Below are positions 15,107 to 21,050 of a stretch of DNA of 21,050 nt, piece by piece. A program made the position numbers and the translations under genes. Under the pieces are notes generated by a model. That model did not search any database. It was not told where the DNA came from and saw only the letters and a list, made by a program, of their open reading frames with translations. This DNA comes from M55B144 sp964550615. Its GTDB lineage: Bacteria > Bipolaricaulota > Bipolaricaulia > UBA7950 > UBA9294. The DNA is taken from positions 1 to 21,050 of the forward strand of contig CAZKAB010000029.1 of NCBI GenBank assembly GCA_964550615.1. The letters are read 5' to 3'. How positions within the stretch are numbered: position 1 is the first letter of the stretch; every line of letters starts with the position of its first letter.

Positions 15107-15955
15107 ATGAAACTGCTGATCTATTCCAAGGCCCTCTATTCCAGCTGGGTTTACTATAGCGCCGATCGGATACTGTTCGACGCCGGCGAAGGCGCAAGCT
15201 CCATTCTGGGGAACAAGGCGTTCGCCATCCGTCGCATCTTCCTATCGCACGGCCACGCCGACCACATCGCCGGACTCGTTTGCCTGATCAACATCCGCAA
15301 CAACGGCATGGGCGACAAAGAGAAAGAGCTCACCGTCTACTATCCGAAGAGCAACTACCTCATCTCCGAGATGATCAACTTCATCTCGCGCACAAACCGC
15401 CGCCTCAGTTATTCACTGGAATGGGTTCCGCTTGAGGCCGGCGACCGCATCCAACTGATCACCGGTCAGCTTCCGCGCTACATAGAAGCCTTCCCCACCG
15501 TTCACGTTCCCAGTGAGACCTCGCTCGGATACAACGTTGTCGAGGTGCGTCACCGCCTGAAACCCGAGTTCGCGGGCGCGTCACAGAAGGACATCATCGC
15601 CGTCATCAAGGAGCGCGGACGGGAAGCAATCAGCGAGACGTACGACCAGCGCCTCTTCTCCTACGGCGGCGACTCCGTGCAGATCAAGCCGGCCTATGTC
15701 CAGGGGACGGAGATCCTGTGTCATGATACGACCTTTCTCGCCGAGGAGGATCGCAAGGAATACAAGCACGCCACCCTTGCCGAGGCAATCGCCACCGCCC
15801 GCCTCGCCGGAGTGAAGAAGGAACTCATCTGTTTTCATATCTCCAGCCGCTACAAGGACAAAGTGAAGGAGATCGTCGCCGCCAGCGGCCGCTACGACGG
15901 CCTCGATTTCAAAGTGACACTCGTCCCGCCCGGCCGCGTCTTCTCCGTTGACTAG
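15107..15955 (+). CDS. rnz: tRNase Z (ribonuclease Z), Thermotoga maritima type
   Basis: A 282-residue metallo-beta-lactamase-fold endonuclease that matures tRNA 3' ends. Metal-site motifs are HGHADH (48-53), the His region VHVPSETSLGY, Asp in YGGDS, CHDTTFL (family HEATF) and the C-terminal HISSRY. From memory it closely tracks the T. maritima enzyme, for example SKALYSSWVYYS, RILFDAGEG and INIRNNGMGD, and like it lacks the long flexible arm of ElaC/RNase BN. The frame stays open far upstream inside serS, but ATG 15107 matches the family N-terminus and follows a perfect -10 TATAAT by 10 nt, implying an almost leaderless mRNA. The T. maritima enzyme is known to cut after an encoded CCA; whether this copy does is unknown. 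Confidence 0.92.
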   Translation: MKLLIYSKALYSSWVYYSADRILFDAGEGASSILGNKAFAIRRIFLSHGHADHIAGLVCLINIRNNGMGDKEKELTVYYPKSNYLISEMINFISRTNRRLSYSLEWVPLEAGDRIQLITGQLPRYIEAFPTVHVPSETSLGYNVVEVRHRLKPEFAGASQKDIIAVIKERGREAISETYDQRLFSYGGDSVQIKPAYVQGTEILCHDTTFLAEEDRKEYKHATLAEAIATARLAGVKKELICFHISSRYKDKVKEIVAASGRYDGLDFKVTLVPPGRVFSVD

Positions 15956-15979
15956 TTTGCTCTATTTCCCAGCTTGCGG

Positions 15980-15997
15980 ACTGACGGTTGAGTCAGT
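15980..15997. repeat. inverted repeat upstream of aminotransferase
   Basis: ACTGAC (15980-15985) and GTCAGT (15992-15997) form a perfect 6-bp inverted repeat with a 6-nt centre, 41 bases before the aminotransferase start. A third ACTGAC occurs at 16017-16022. No T-tract follows, so it is unlikely to be a terminator; it could be a regulator site. Weak evidence. Confidence 0.35.
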
Positions 15998-16037
15998 TAC
16001 CATCGCCGACGCAACCACTGACCGCCAGGAGGAAGAC

Positions 16038-17351
16038 ATGATTAATCGTCGTTTCACGCGCATCTCAAGCGAGCTGCCGGGTCCGAGGTCGGCCGCCGTT
16101 CTCGCCCAGAAGGAGAAGTACGTTGCCGCTCCGCTTGCCACCTACGCCCCGTTCGTGATCAAGGAGAGCGTGGGCGCAATTGTGGAAGACCTCGACGGGA
16201 ACCGATTCGTCGATTTTTCCGGCGGTTGGGGCTGCCTCAACGTAGGTCAGCGTCACGAACGCGTGATCGCCGCGCTCACCGATCAACTGGATCATTTCCT
16301 CCACACCGACTACACCGCCGTTCCCTACGCACAGTTCGGCGAACTGGCGCAGCTTCTGTGCGAACACGTGCCCGGCAATTCGCCGCACAAGGTCGCCCTC
16401 TTCAACAGCGGCGCCGAAGCGGTTGAGAACGCGGTCAAGATCGCGCGTGCCTACACCGGCCGCAACGCCGTCCTCGTGTTCGAAAACGCGTTTCACGGCC
16501 GCACGCTCCTCACGATGACGATGACCCACAAAGCAAAACCGTACAAATACGGATTTGGCCCGTTCGCGACCGACGTGTACCGCCTCCCGTATCCGTACGC
16601 GTACCGCAAGAATGTCACAGCGGACGAAATCGAGCAGACCTTGCTATCGCTCGTCGATCCGTCCGACGTCGCAGTGATGGTCGTCGAACCGGTGATCGGC
16701 GAAGGCGGATTCCTGGTGCCGCCCAACTGGTTCCTGCCGGCGATGCGGTCGCTCGCCGACAAGTACGGATTTGTCCTCGCCATGGACGAGGTGCAATCGG
16801 GCATCGGCCGCACCGGCAAGTTCTTCGCCTACGAGCACTTCGGCATCGAGCCCGACCTGATCTGCGTCGCCAAGTCGCTTGCCGCCGGTCTGCCGCTGTC
16901 CGGAGTGGTGGGAAAGAGCGAAATCATGGACGCGCCCGTGGCAAGCGGTATCGGCGGCACATACGCCGGCAACCCGCTCGCATGCCGGGCGGCGATCGAG
17001 GTAATAAAGACCATCGACGAGGATAAGCTGGTAGAGCGGGCCGTGCACGTGGGCGATCGCATCAAGTCCCACTTCAACGCGTTGAAAGACCGGTTCGACA
17101 TCGTCGGCGACGTGCGCGGCCTGGGAGCGATGGTCGGAATGGAACTGGTAAAAGACCGCGCCACCAAAGAGCCGGCCGGAGAATTGACAGGAAAGATCGC
17201 CGGCGAAGCACTGCGAAACGGCGCCATCTTCCCCACCGCCGGCCTGCGCGGGAATGTGTTGCGCGTGCTCGTATCTCTCGTGATCACCGATGAGCAGATC
17301 GACGAAGGGATGGCAATTCTAGAGGCCGCGTTCGAGAAAGTGCTGGGCTAG
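16038..17351 (+). CDS. class III PLP-dependent aminotransferase, GabT/ArgD-like
   Basis: A 437-residue fold-type I aminotransferase using PLP. It probably moves the omega-amino group of a compound such as 4-aminobutyrate, ornithine or acetylornithine to 2-oxoglutarate; the substrate is not decided by sequence, and related archaeal proteins include amino-acid racemases. Visible landmarks are NSGAEAVE (123-130), AFHG (151-154), the cofactor acid in MDEVQSGIGRTG (Asp250) and the Schiff-base Lys279 in VAKSLAAG, then GGTYAGNPLACRAA. ATG 16038 is set by SD AGGAGGAAG. It lies 82 bases after rnz with an inverted repeat between, and its end is 8 bp from the convergent MFS gene. It could feed amino-acid catabolism alongside IorAB. 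Confidence 0.9.
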   Translation: MINRRFTRISSELPGPRSAAVLAQKEKYVAAPLATYAPFVIKESVGAIVEDLDGNRFVDFSGGWGCLNVGQRHERVIAALTDQLDHFLHTDYTAVPYAQFGELAQLLCEHVPGNSPHKVALFNSGAEAVENAVKIARAYTGRNAVLVFENAFHGRTLLTMTMTHKAKPYKYGFGPFATDVYRLPYPYAYRKNVTADEIEQTLLSLVDPSDVAVMVVEPVIGEGGFLVPPNWFLPAMRSLADKYGFVLAMDEVQSGIGRTGKFFAYEHFGIEPDLICVAKSLAAGLPLSGVVGKSEIMDAPVASGIGGTYAGNPLACRAAIEVIKTIDEDKLVERAVHVGDRIKSHFNALKDRFDIVGDVRGLGAMVGMELVKDRATKEPAGELTGKIAGEALRNGAIFPTAGLRGNVLRVLVSLVITDEQIDEGMAILEAAFEKVLG

Positions 17352-17359
17352 GGCACAAA

Positions 17360-18604
17360 CTAAGCAGTTGTTCGAGATTGCCGACCGCGCCCCACATTCC
17401 GGCCGGTGGAGTAGAAGCCGATCGCAGCCGTAATGCCGATTGCGGCGATGAGTCCCCACATGAGCGGCGGTCTGTTTCCGAGCGAATCGAGGAGTAGGCC
17501 GCCCACAAACGGGCCCGCCGACCAACCGAACGCCTCCGACAACCCGAAGAATCCCATGTAGCGCCCGGTCTTTCCCGCCGGTGCCATGTTCGCCACCGAC
17601 GTGGTTGCGCTCGGGGAGAACACTACCTCTCCCAGCGTGATCACCACCATCGAGCCAAGCAGGTAGTAGAACCCAGGGACGATGCCGACCGAAAAATACC
17701 CGACGGCAAATAGGACTGCCCCCAGCGTGAGTGCGCGCCGCGCGCCCAGCCGTTCGCCGAGGAGGGCGGCCGGCAGCTGCAGCAGCACTACCACGATCCC
17801 ATTAAGGGTATACAGGAACCCGAGTTCCACGTCTTTGATCCCGATGAACTCGGTAGTGAACACGGAGAACGTACTCGCGAATTGGCCCATCACCATGAAC
17901 AACAGCAGACTGAACGCGCAGAACAACAGGAACCGCCGATCGCGGCCGGCGTCGAGCATCGTTCGCAGCCGGAACCGTTCCGTGGGGAGCGCACCGATGG
18001 ACTCCCGCGTAAACAGGGCGATGATCACCAGCCCGATTGCGCTCGCCGCGGCGGTAACGAGAAACAGCGACCAGTAAGAGATCGTAATCAGAAACCCGCC
18101 AATCGCCGGACCGACTGCCCAGCCAGCGTTCCCGCCGATACGCAGCACGCCGAACGCCTCCACCCGCCGCTCCTGTGGTACAATATCGGCGACCATCGCG
18201 CTGATCGCCGGCTGGCTCAGCGCTCCTACGAACCGGATCGCAAGAAAGACACCGGCAACGGCGAGGTACGAAGCGCGGATGTAGATGACGTAAGACATAA
18301 CGAGGAAGATGACCGTACGCATCGCCATCGATACCGTGATCAAAGGCTTGCGCCCAATGCGGTCGGCAAGCTCGCCACCGGCGATCCTGCCGGCCGAACT
18401 GATCAAGGCGGAGAAGAGCATAATCGTCCCCACCACCTTCATCGACACACCCAGCTCCCGGTATAGGTAGAGGCTGACAAACGGCATCGCCGCCCCGAAA
18501 CCGACGGAAACGATCATTTGCACCGAGAAGAGCGTCCACAGCCGGCGATCGTACCGATCGCGAAGCGCCGCCACTCGCTCCCAAAGGCGTTTAGCGCGCC
18601 CCAC
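17360..18604 (-). CDS. MFS transporter (drug/metabolite efflux type)
   Basis: A 414-residue major facilitator superfamily permease with about 12 hydrophobic segments. The MFS motif A between TM2 and TM3 is clear (GGELADRIGRKP), and a related loop occurs in the second half (GERLGARRAL). A motif C-like GWAVGPAIGG lies in TM5, which points to the proton-driven antiporter/efflux branch. The start is GTG at 18604, two bases after the DUF554 stop, so the pair is an operon with likely translational coupling. The substrate is unknown. Its 3' end is 8 bp from the convergent aminotransferase, with no terminator between. Confidence 0.87.
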   Translation of the reverse strand: MGRAKRLWERVAALRDRYDRRLWTLFSVQMIVSVGFGAAMPFVSLYLYRELGVSMKVVGTIMLFSALISSAGRIAGGELADRIGRKPLITVSMAMRTVIFLVMSYVIYIRASYLAVAGVFLAIRFVGALSQPAISAMVADIVPQERRVEAFGVLRIGGNAGWAVGPAIGGFLITISYWSLFLVTAAASAIGLVIIALFTRESIGALPTERFRLRTMLDAGRDRRFLLFCAFSLLLFMVMGQFASTFSVFTTEFIGIKDVELGFLYTLNGIVVVLLQLPAALLGERLGARRALTLGAVLFAVGYFSVGIVPGFYYLLGSMVVITLGEVVFSPSATTSVANMAPAGKTGRYMGFFGLSEAFGWSAGPFVGGLLLDSLGNRPPLMWGLIAAIGITAAIGFYSTGRNVGRGRQSRTTA

Positions 18605-18606
18605 CG

Positions 18607-19320
18607 CTAACCACTCACCGCGCGCGCAATCAGGGCGAGAAGAGGGGCGACGGCGAGCGCCGGGAGCAGATTCCCCGCACGCAGGTCGCGCAGGTTGAGA
18701 AGCTTGAGAGAGAGCACAATCAATATCGCGCCGCCCACCGCGTCCAGCTCAATGAGGATCGGTGACTGAGAGACGGCGGCTGCCGCGGCGGATGATGTGA
18801 ACAAGCGCGCAATCATGCTGATACCGCCCTGATAGACAAGGACGACCGCAACGGAGAAGATAACGCCCGGTCCGAGGCCGGCAACGAGGACAACCGACGA
18901 TATCCCGTCCATCACCGACTTCAGTCCAAGGAGTTGCCAGTCACCGTACAGCCCATCGCGCAACGACCCCAGAATCGCCATCGGCCCAACGCAGAACAAC
19001 AGACTTGCGCTCACGAACGCCTGCGGGATCGAACCGTGACCGGAAAGGGATGGAAAACGGCGCTCCAACCGCTCGCCGAGCGACGACAAGCGCTCCTCCA
19101 GCCCGAGCGCCGTCCCCAGCGCCCCGCCGATGAGGAGTGAAATCAGAAGTATGAGGACGTTCTCCGTCTCGAGCGCCAGCTTGATGCCGACGACGAGCGT
19201 CACCAACCCGATCGCACCGGTGGCGAGATCGGAATATTTCTTGGGGATACGAACGCCAACACCGACCCCAAGCAGACTCCCAGCGAGTATTGCCCCAATA
19301 TTAATCCACGTCCCGATCAT
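18607..19320 (-). CDS. DUF554 family membrane protein
   Basis: A 237-residue integral membrane protein of the DUF554 (YdfK-like) family. The N-terminus WINIGAILAGSLLGVGVG and the central VGPMAILGSLRDGLYGD and LKSVMDGISSVVLV are the family's characteristic blocks. About six or seven hydrophobic segments are visible, separated by a short charged loop (LEERLSSLGERLERRFP). The function of the family is not established; some members are suspected to be transporters. The ATG at 19320 follows a -10-like TAGGAT by 6 nt, whose AGGA could alternatively be an SD. It is the first gene of a two-gene unit with the MFS transporter. Confidence 0.88.
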   Translation of the reverse strand: MIGTWINIGAILAGSLLGVGVGVRIPKKYSDLATGAIGLVTLVVGIKLALETENVLILLISLLIGGALGTALGLEERLSSLGERLERRFPSLSGHGSIPQAFVSASLLFCVGPMAILGSLRDGLYGDWQLLGLKSVMDGISSVVLVAGLGPGVIFSVAVVLVYQGGISMIARLFTSSAAAAAVSQSPILIELDAVGGAILIVLSLKLLNLRDLRAGNLLPALAVAPLLALIARAVSG

Positions 19321-19326
19321 GGCGAG

Positions 19327-19355
19327 ATCCTATCGTAACAACAGCGGATAGACAA
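19327..19355 (-). promoter_or_regulatory. candidate leaderless promoter for the DUF554-MFS operon
   Basis: Minus strand: TTGTCT (19355-19350), 17 bp, TAGGAT (19332-19327), then 6 nt to the ATG. The layout is the same as at yjjX and smpB. Confidence 0.5.
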
Positions 19356-19465
19356 ACGGCAGCGAAAGCTCAGTCAGCAAGAGCTCTTTCACCGATTTAA
19401 CCGGCGCGAAGCGACATTTTCATTCATTTGCCCGGCGACGCTATTATTGCCACGGAGGTGAAACA

Positions 19466-19840
19466 ATGAAGGAATTCTCGTTCATCGTGGGACAGGAAGC
19501 CGGAAGCCTAGCCGGAATCGCGGCCGCGCTGGGAGAAGAACACGTCAACATCGAAGGGATCGCCGGGGTAAACGTGCTCGAGGAAGCCGTCATTCGCATG
19601 GTTACCGACGACTTGAGCAAGACGCGCACGGTCTTGCGCAACCAAGGGGTCGACTACGAGGAAAACGAAACACTATCGATCGACCTCGCCAACCACCCCG
19701 GGAACCTCGCCACTCTACTGCAACGGCTGGCGACGGAAAACGTGAACATCCTCTCCTGCTACGCAGCGGTGGAACGGAACACCCTCCTACTGACCGTCGA
19801 CCAAGTCGACCGCACCAAAGAAATCCTGCGAATCGACTAG
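19466..19840 (+). CDS. tandem ACT domain protein
   Basis: A 124-residue protein made almost entirely of two ACT domains, residues about 2-64 and 67-124. Each shows the beta-alpha-beta start with the Gly or Pro-Gly turn: GQEAGSLAGIAAAL followed by VNIEGI, and ANHPGNLATLLQRL followed by VNILSCY. ACT domains bind small ligands, usually amino acids, and no catalytic domain is attached, so it is probably a ligand sensor or subunit. SD GGAGGTGA lies 6 bases before the ATG, among the best in the window. A possible -10 TATTAT at 19442-19447 lacks a clear -35. It is monocistronic, followed by a terminator-like hairpin at 19911-19933. Its partner is unknown. Confidence 0.87.
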   Translation: MKEFSFIVGQEAGSLAGIAAALGEEHVNIEGIAGVNVLEEAVIRMVTDDLSKTRTVLRNQGVDYEENETLSIDLANHPGNLATLLQRLATENVNILSCYAAVERNTLLLTVDQVDRTKEILRID

Positions 19841-19910
19841 CCGCATCTTGCTTCTGCGTCATCCCAGGTCGGACGCACGCCGTTGCTGAGGTGTCACAAC
19901 CCGTAGACCG

Positions 19911-19933
19911 GAGAAGGGGACAATCCTCTTTTT
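19911..19933 (+). terminator. probable intrinsic terminator of the ACT gene
   Basis: GAGAAGGGGA and TCCTCTTTTT pair over up to 10 bp (three G-U) with a 3-nt loop CAA. The T-run forms the 3' arm and ends in TTTG. It is 71 bases after the ACT stop codon. It overlaps a larger inverted repeat, GGGGACA (19916-19922) with TGTCCCC (19958-19964). Confidence 0.5.
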
Positions 19934-19964
19934 GATCTGCACGTCACATTAATCGGATGTCCCC
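19916..19964. repeat. long inverted repeat GGGGACA...TGTCCCC
   Basis: The 7-bp perfect arms at 19916-19922 and 19958-19964 extend by TCC/GGA (19924-19926 with 19955-19957) past one bulged A. The 28-base loop includes ATTAATCGGA (19948-19957), which recurs at 20009-20018 in the end of the next gene. This could be a second terminator fold, a REP-like element, or chance. Confidence 0.4.
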
Positions 19965-19999
19965 AGCTCCAGCCGATGCTCTCTCCTACGCCCGTCCTA

Positions 20000-20716
20000 T
20001 TACGGAAGATTAATCGGAATCGCGCCGCACAAAGCAACGCCCGAGAAGAACCCATCGCGATCGATGCGTCCGATCGTTATCCCGACAGGCGATCGCGTCT
20101 CGGAGGACACAGTCACCTCCGGCGCCTCGATCTCGAGCGCCATCTCCATTACCTGTTCCGGCAGGAGCGTGCTCTCATCCTCCGGCCGCGGAATCGGCAA
20201 CGGGGTCGCCCCCGTCTGCAGGAAATGTGCGCCGACCAGCGACGCAACTTGCTCGCCTGCGTTATTCACCAACGCGATCGACCCGTCGGGACTGGTTTGC
20301 AGAAGGAAGAAACCTTCCACATCCGGCGCGAGCGTGCCTCCGAAGGTGCCGACAAAGCCGACGATGTCCCCTTGGTTGTACGCACGGCTCGCGCCGGCCT
20401 CTGTTTGTCCGGCAACCAGCTCGCTGGGCGGAGTTACGACCACCAGTCCGGGGCATCCAGTCCCCGCGCAGTACAGAATCGTGTGCTCGGGAGAAAGCGC
20501 AGCCAGGAGCCGCTCCGCATCATCCCCGGCAAACAGGCCAATCGCCTGACGCGCCAGATCAGCCAGCCGCTCGCCGGCAGGTTGCTCGCGCAACATCTCC
20601 ACAATGGGTGCCCAGTTCGGCTGCCGCTGCGCCGACACCACCGCCCCGAGAGAAACGACAAGAACCACAACAAGAACCATGCCCGCCAATCGAGTAATCA
20701 TTCCACTCCGCATCAT
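20000..20716 (-). CDS. secreted protein of unknown function
   Basis: A 238-residue protein I do not recognise. Residues 1-29 form a clear signal peptide: charged start, a Val/Leu-rich core, and a VSA cleavage site before Gln30. The mature part has an amphipathic first section (LREQPAGERLADLARQ), a CAGTGC pair (Cys83 and Cys88) in YCAGTGCPG, a Gly/Phe-rich strand region GDIVGFVGTFGGT, GFFLLQTSPDGSIALV, and one more Cys near the C-terminus (VALCGAI). Three cysteines in a secreted protein leave one unpaired if a disulfide forms. The latter half reads as a beta-rich PAS- or cache-like domain, but I would not assign it. SD GGAGG lies 6 bases before ATG 20716. It stands alone, convergent with the ACT gene. 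Confidence 0.72.
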   Translation of the reverse strand: MMRSGMITRLAGMVLVVVLVVSLGAVVSAQRQPNWAPIVEMLREQPAGERLADLARQAIGLFAGDDAERLLAALSPEHTILYCAGTGCPGLVVVTPPSELVAGQTEAGASRAYNQGDIVGFVGTFGGTLAPDVEGFFLLQTSPDGSIALVNNAGEQVASLVGAHFLQTGATPLPIPRPEDESTLLPEQVMEMALEIEAPEVTVSSETRSPVGITIGRIDRDGFFSGVALCGAIPINLP

Positions 20717-20782
20717 CTGACACCTCCACGCTCAGTTACATTGATCGTTCTTCAACACACAACAAAACACATAAACACCTAC

Positions 20783-20811
20783 AGAGTAAGAAGACTCGGC
20801 GCGATAGTCAA
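20783..20811 (-). promoter_or_regulatory. candidate promoter for the secreted protein gene
   Basis: Minus strand: TTGACT (20811-20806), 17 bp, TACTCT (20788-20783). The predicted leader is about 60 nt and carries SD GGAGGTG. The -35 is strong and the -10 moderate. Confidence 0.45.
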
Positions 20812-20828
20812 AACGCGCGCTCATGTCC

Positions 20829-21050
20829 CTTTCCCCTAGACCTGTGACGTTGCATGTCTCCTGTCCATAATGAGCGGACAACGCAACAAGACACACATTG
20901 GTGACGATGCCGAACGTTGCACACAGGGTACAACGCTACGAAAAGCCGCCAGATCGACGTAGATTGGAGGCGCCTGTCAACGTTCAACAGGCTCGTCTTG
21001 TTCATAACCTGCCCGGAAGACAGGCTCGTACCCATCCTTAGCCTGCCCGC
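20829..21050. other. gene-free right end with hairpins
   Basis: I see no credible gene here. HP1 pairs GTTGC (20849-20853) with GCAAC (20883-20887), with an inner TGTCC (20862-20866) and GGACA (20876-20880). HP2 pairs CGTTG (20915-20919) with CAACG (20931-20935). ACGTTGCA occurs twice (20847-20854 and 20914-20921), and ACAACGC[A/T]AC twice (20878-20887 and 20930-20939). It could be a small RNA locus, a regulator-binding region for a gene beyond the edge, or a decayed repeat. Confidence 0.35.
20972..21050. repeat. short hairpin repeat, about 34-35 bp period, running off the window
   Basis: Hairpin GCCTGT...ACAGGC (20972-20992) is followed by CCTG...CAGG (21008-21024). Both right arms continue into the same 10-mer ACAGGCTCGT (20987-20996 and 21020-21029). 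A third left arm CCTGCCCG (21042-21049) repeats the one at 21008-21015. Left arms begin at 20973, 21008 and 21042. Confidence 0.5.

Noticed and set aside
20808..21035. A 75-codon minus-strand frame at the right end
   Set aside because: It overlaps the promoter and hairpin repeats, has no SD and shows no domain pattern.
20972..21050. CRISPR array
   Set aside because: The units are hairpins with a period of about 34-35 bp and diverged halves, not identical repeats separated by unique spacers of constant length.
1..21050. HIP1 octamer as the main repeated motif
   Set aside because: Only about five full GCGATCGC are seen; the enriched core is CGATCG with free flanks.

Overview
The window comes from a compact, GC-rich bacterial chromosome. 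SerS, SmpB, a Thermotoga maritima-type tRNase Z, dGTPase, an EF-G paralogue and Shine-Dalgarno sequences (SD, ribosome-binding sites) all point to Bacteria. The archaeal-type indolepyruvate oxidoreductase, the MTH1187-family protein, the NosD-like surface protein and the T. maritima-like RNase Z suggest a deep-branching, probably anaerobic, amino-acid-fermenting lineage. Candidatus Bipolaricaulota or a Thermotogota relative is my best guess, at low to moderate confidence. I see no phage, transposase, CRISPR, rRNA or tRNA.

Layout. Positions 36-2228 (minus) hold two tandemly duplicated exported metallophosphoesterases and a thiamine-binding-family protein. Positions 2337-2654 (plus) hold a MazG-like pyrophosphohydrolase. 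Positions 2651-4827 (minus) hold iorA-iorB, encoding a ThDP-dependent 2-oxoacid oxidoreductase whose alpha subunit lacks the usual C-terminal ferredoxin domain. Positions 5022-7992 (plus) hold a coupled operon of an EF-G-like GTPase, a CBS/ACT-like sensor protein and YjbQ. Positions 7964-8482 (minus) hold yjjX. Positions 8546-10203 (plus) hold smpB-dgt. Positions 10200-15012 (minus) hold serS, an ABC ATPase, a NosD-like beta-helix surface protein and an ABC-2 permease, an arrangement that resembles NosF-NosD-NosY. Positions 15107-15955 (plus) hold rnz, followed by a class III aminotransferase (16038-17351). Positions 17360-19320 (minus) hold a DUF554 membrane protein and an MFS transporter. 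Positions 19466-19840 (plus) hold a tandem ACT protein. Positions 20000-20716 (minus) hold an unrecognised secreted protein. The last 330 bases carry no gene but contain hairpins and a short hairpin repeat that runs off the edge.

Genes are packed to the limit. Convergent pairs overlap at their stop codons (4, 29 and 4 bp) or sit 8 bp apart. Four divergent pairs have back-to-back candidate promoters whose -35 boxes overlap, abut or lie about 10 bp apart. Several genes (yjjX, smpB, rnz, DUF554) have a -10 box only 6-10 nt before the start codon, which predicts leaderless mRNAs, while other genes use strong SD sequences.

Functionally the region mixes translation and RNA maintenance (EF-G-like, SmpB, SerS, tRNase Z), nucleotide-pool cleaning (MazG, YjjX, dGTPase), amino-acid catabolism (IorAB, aminotransferase) and envelope functions. 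The most system-like unit is the serS-linked ATPase/beta-helix/permease cassette.
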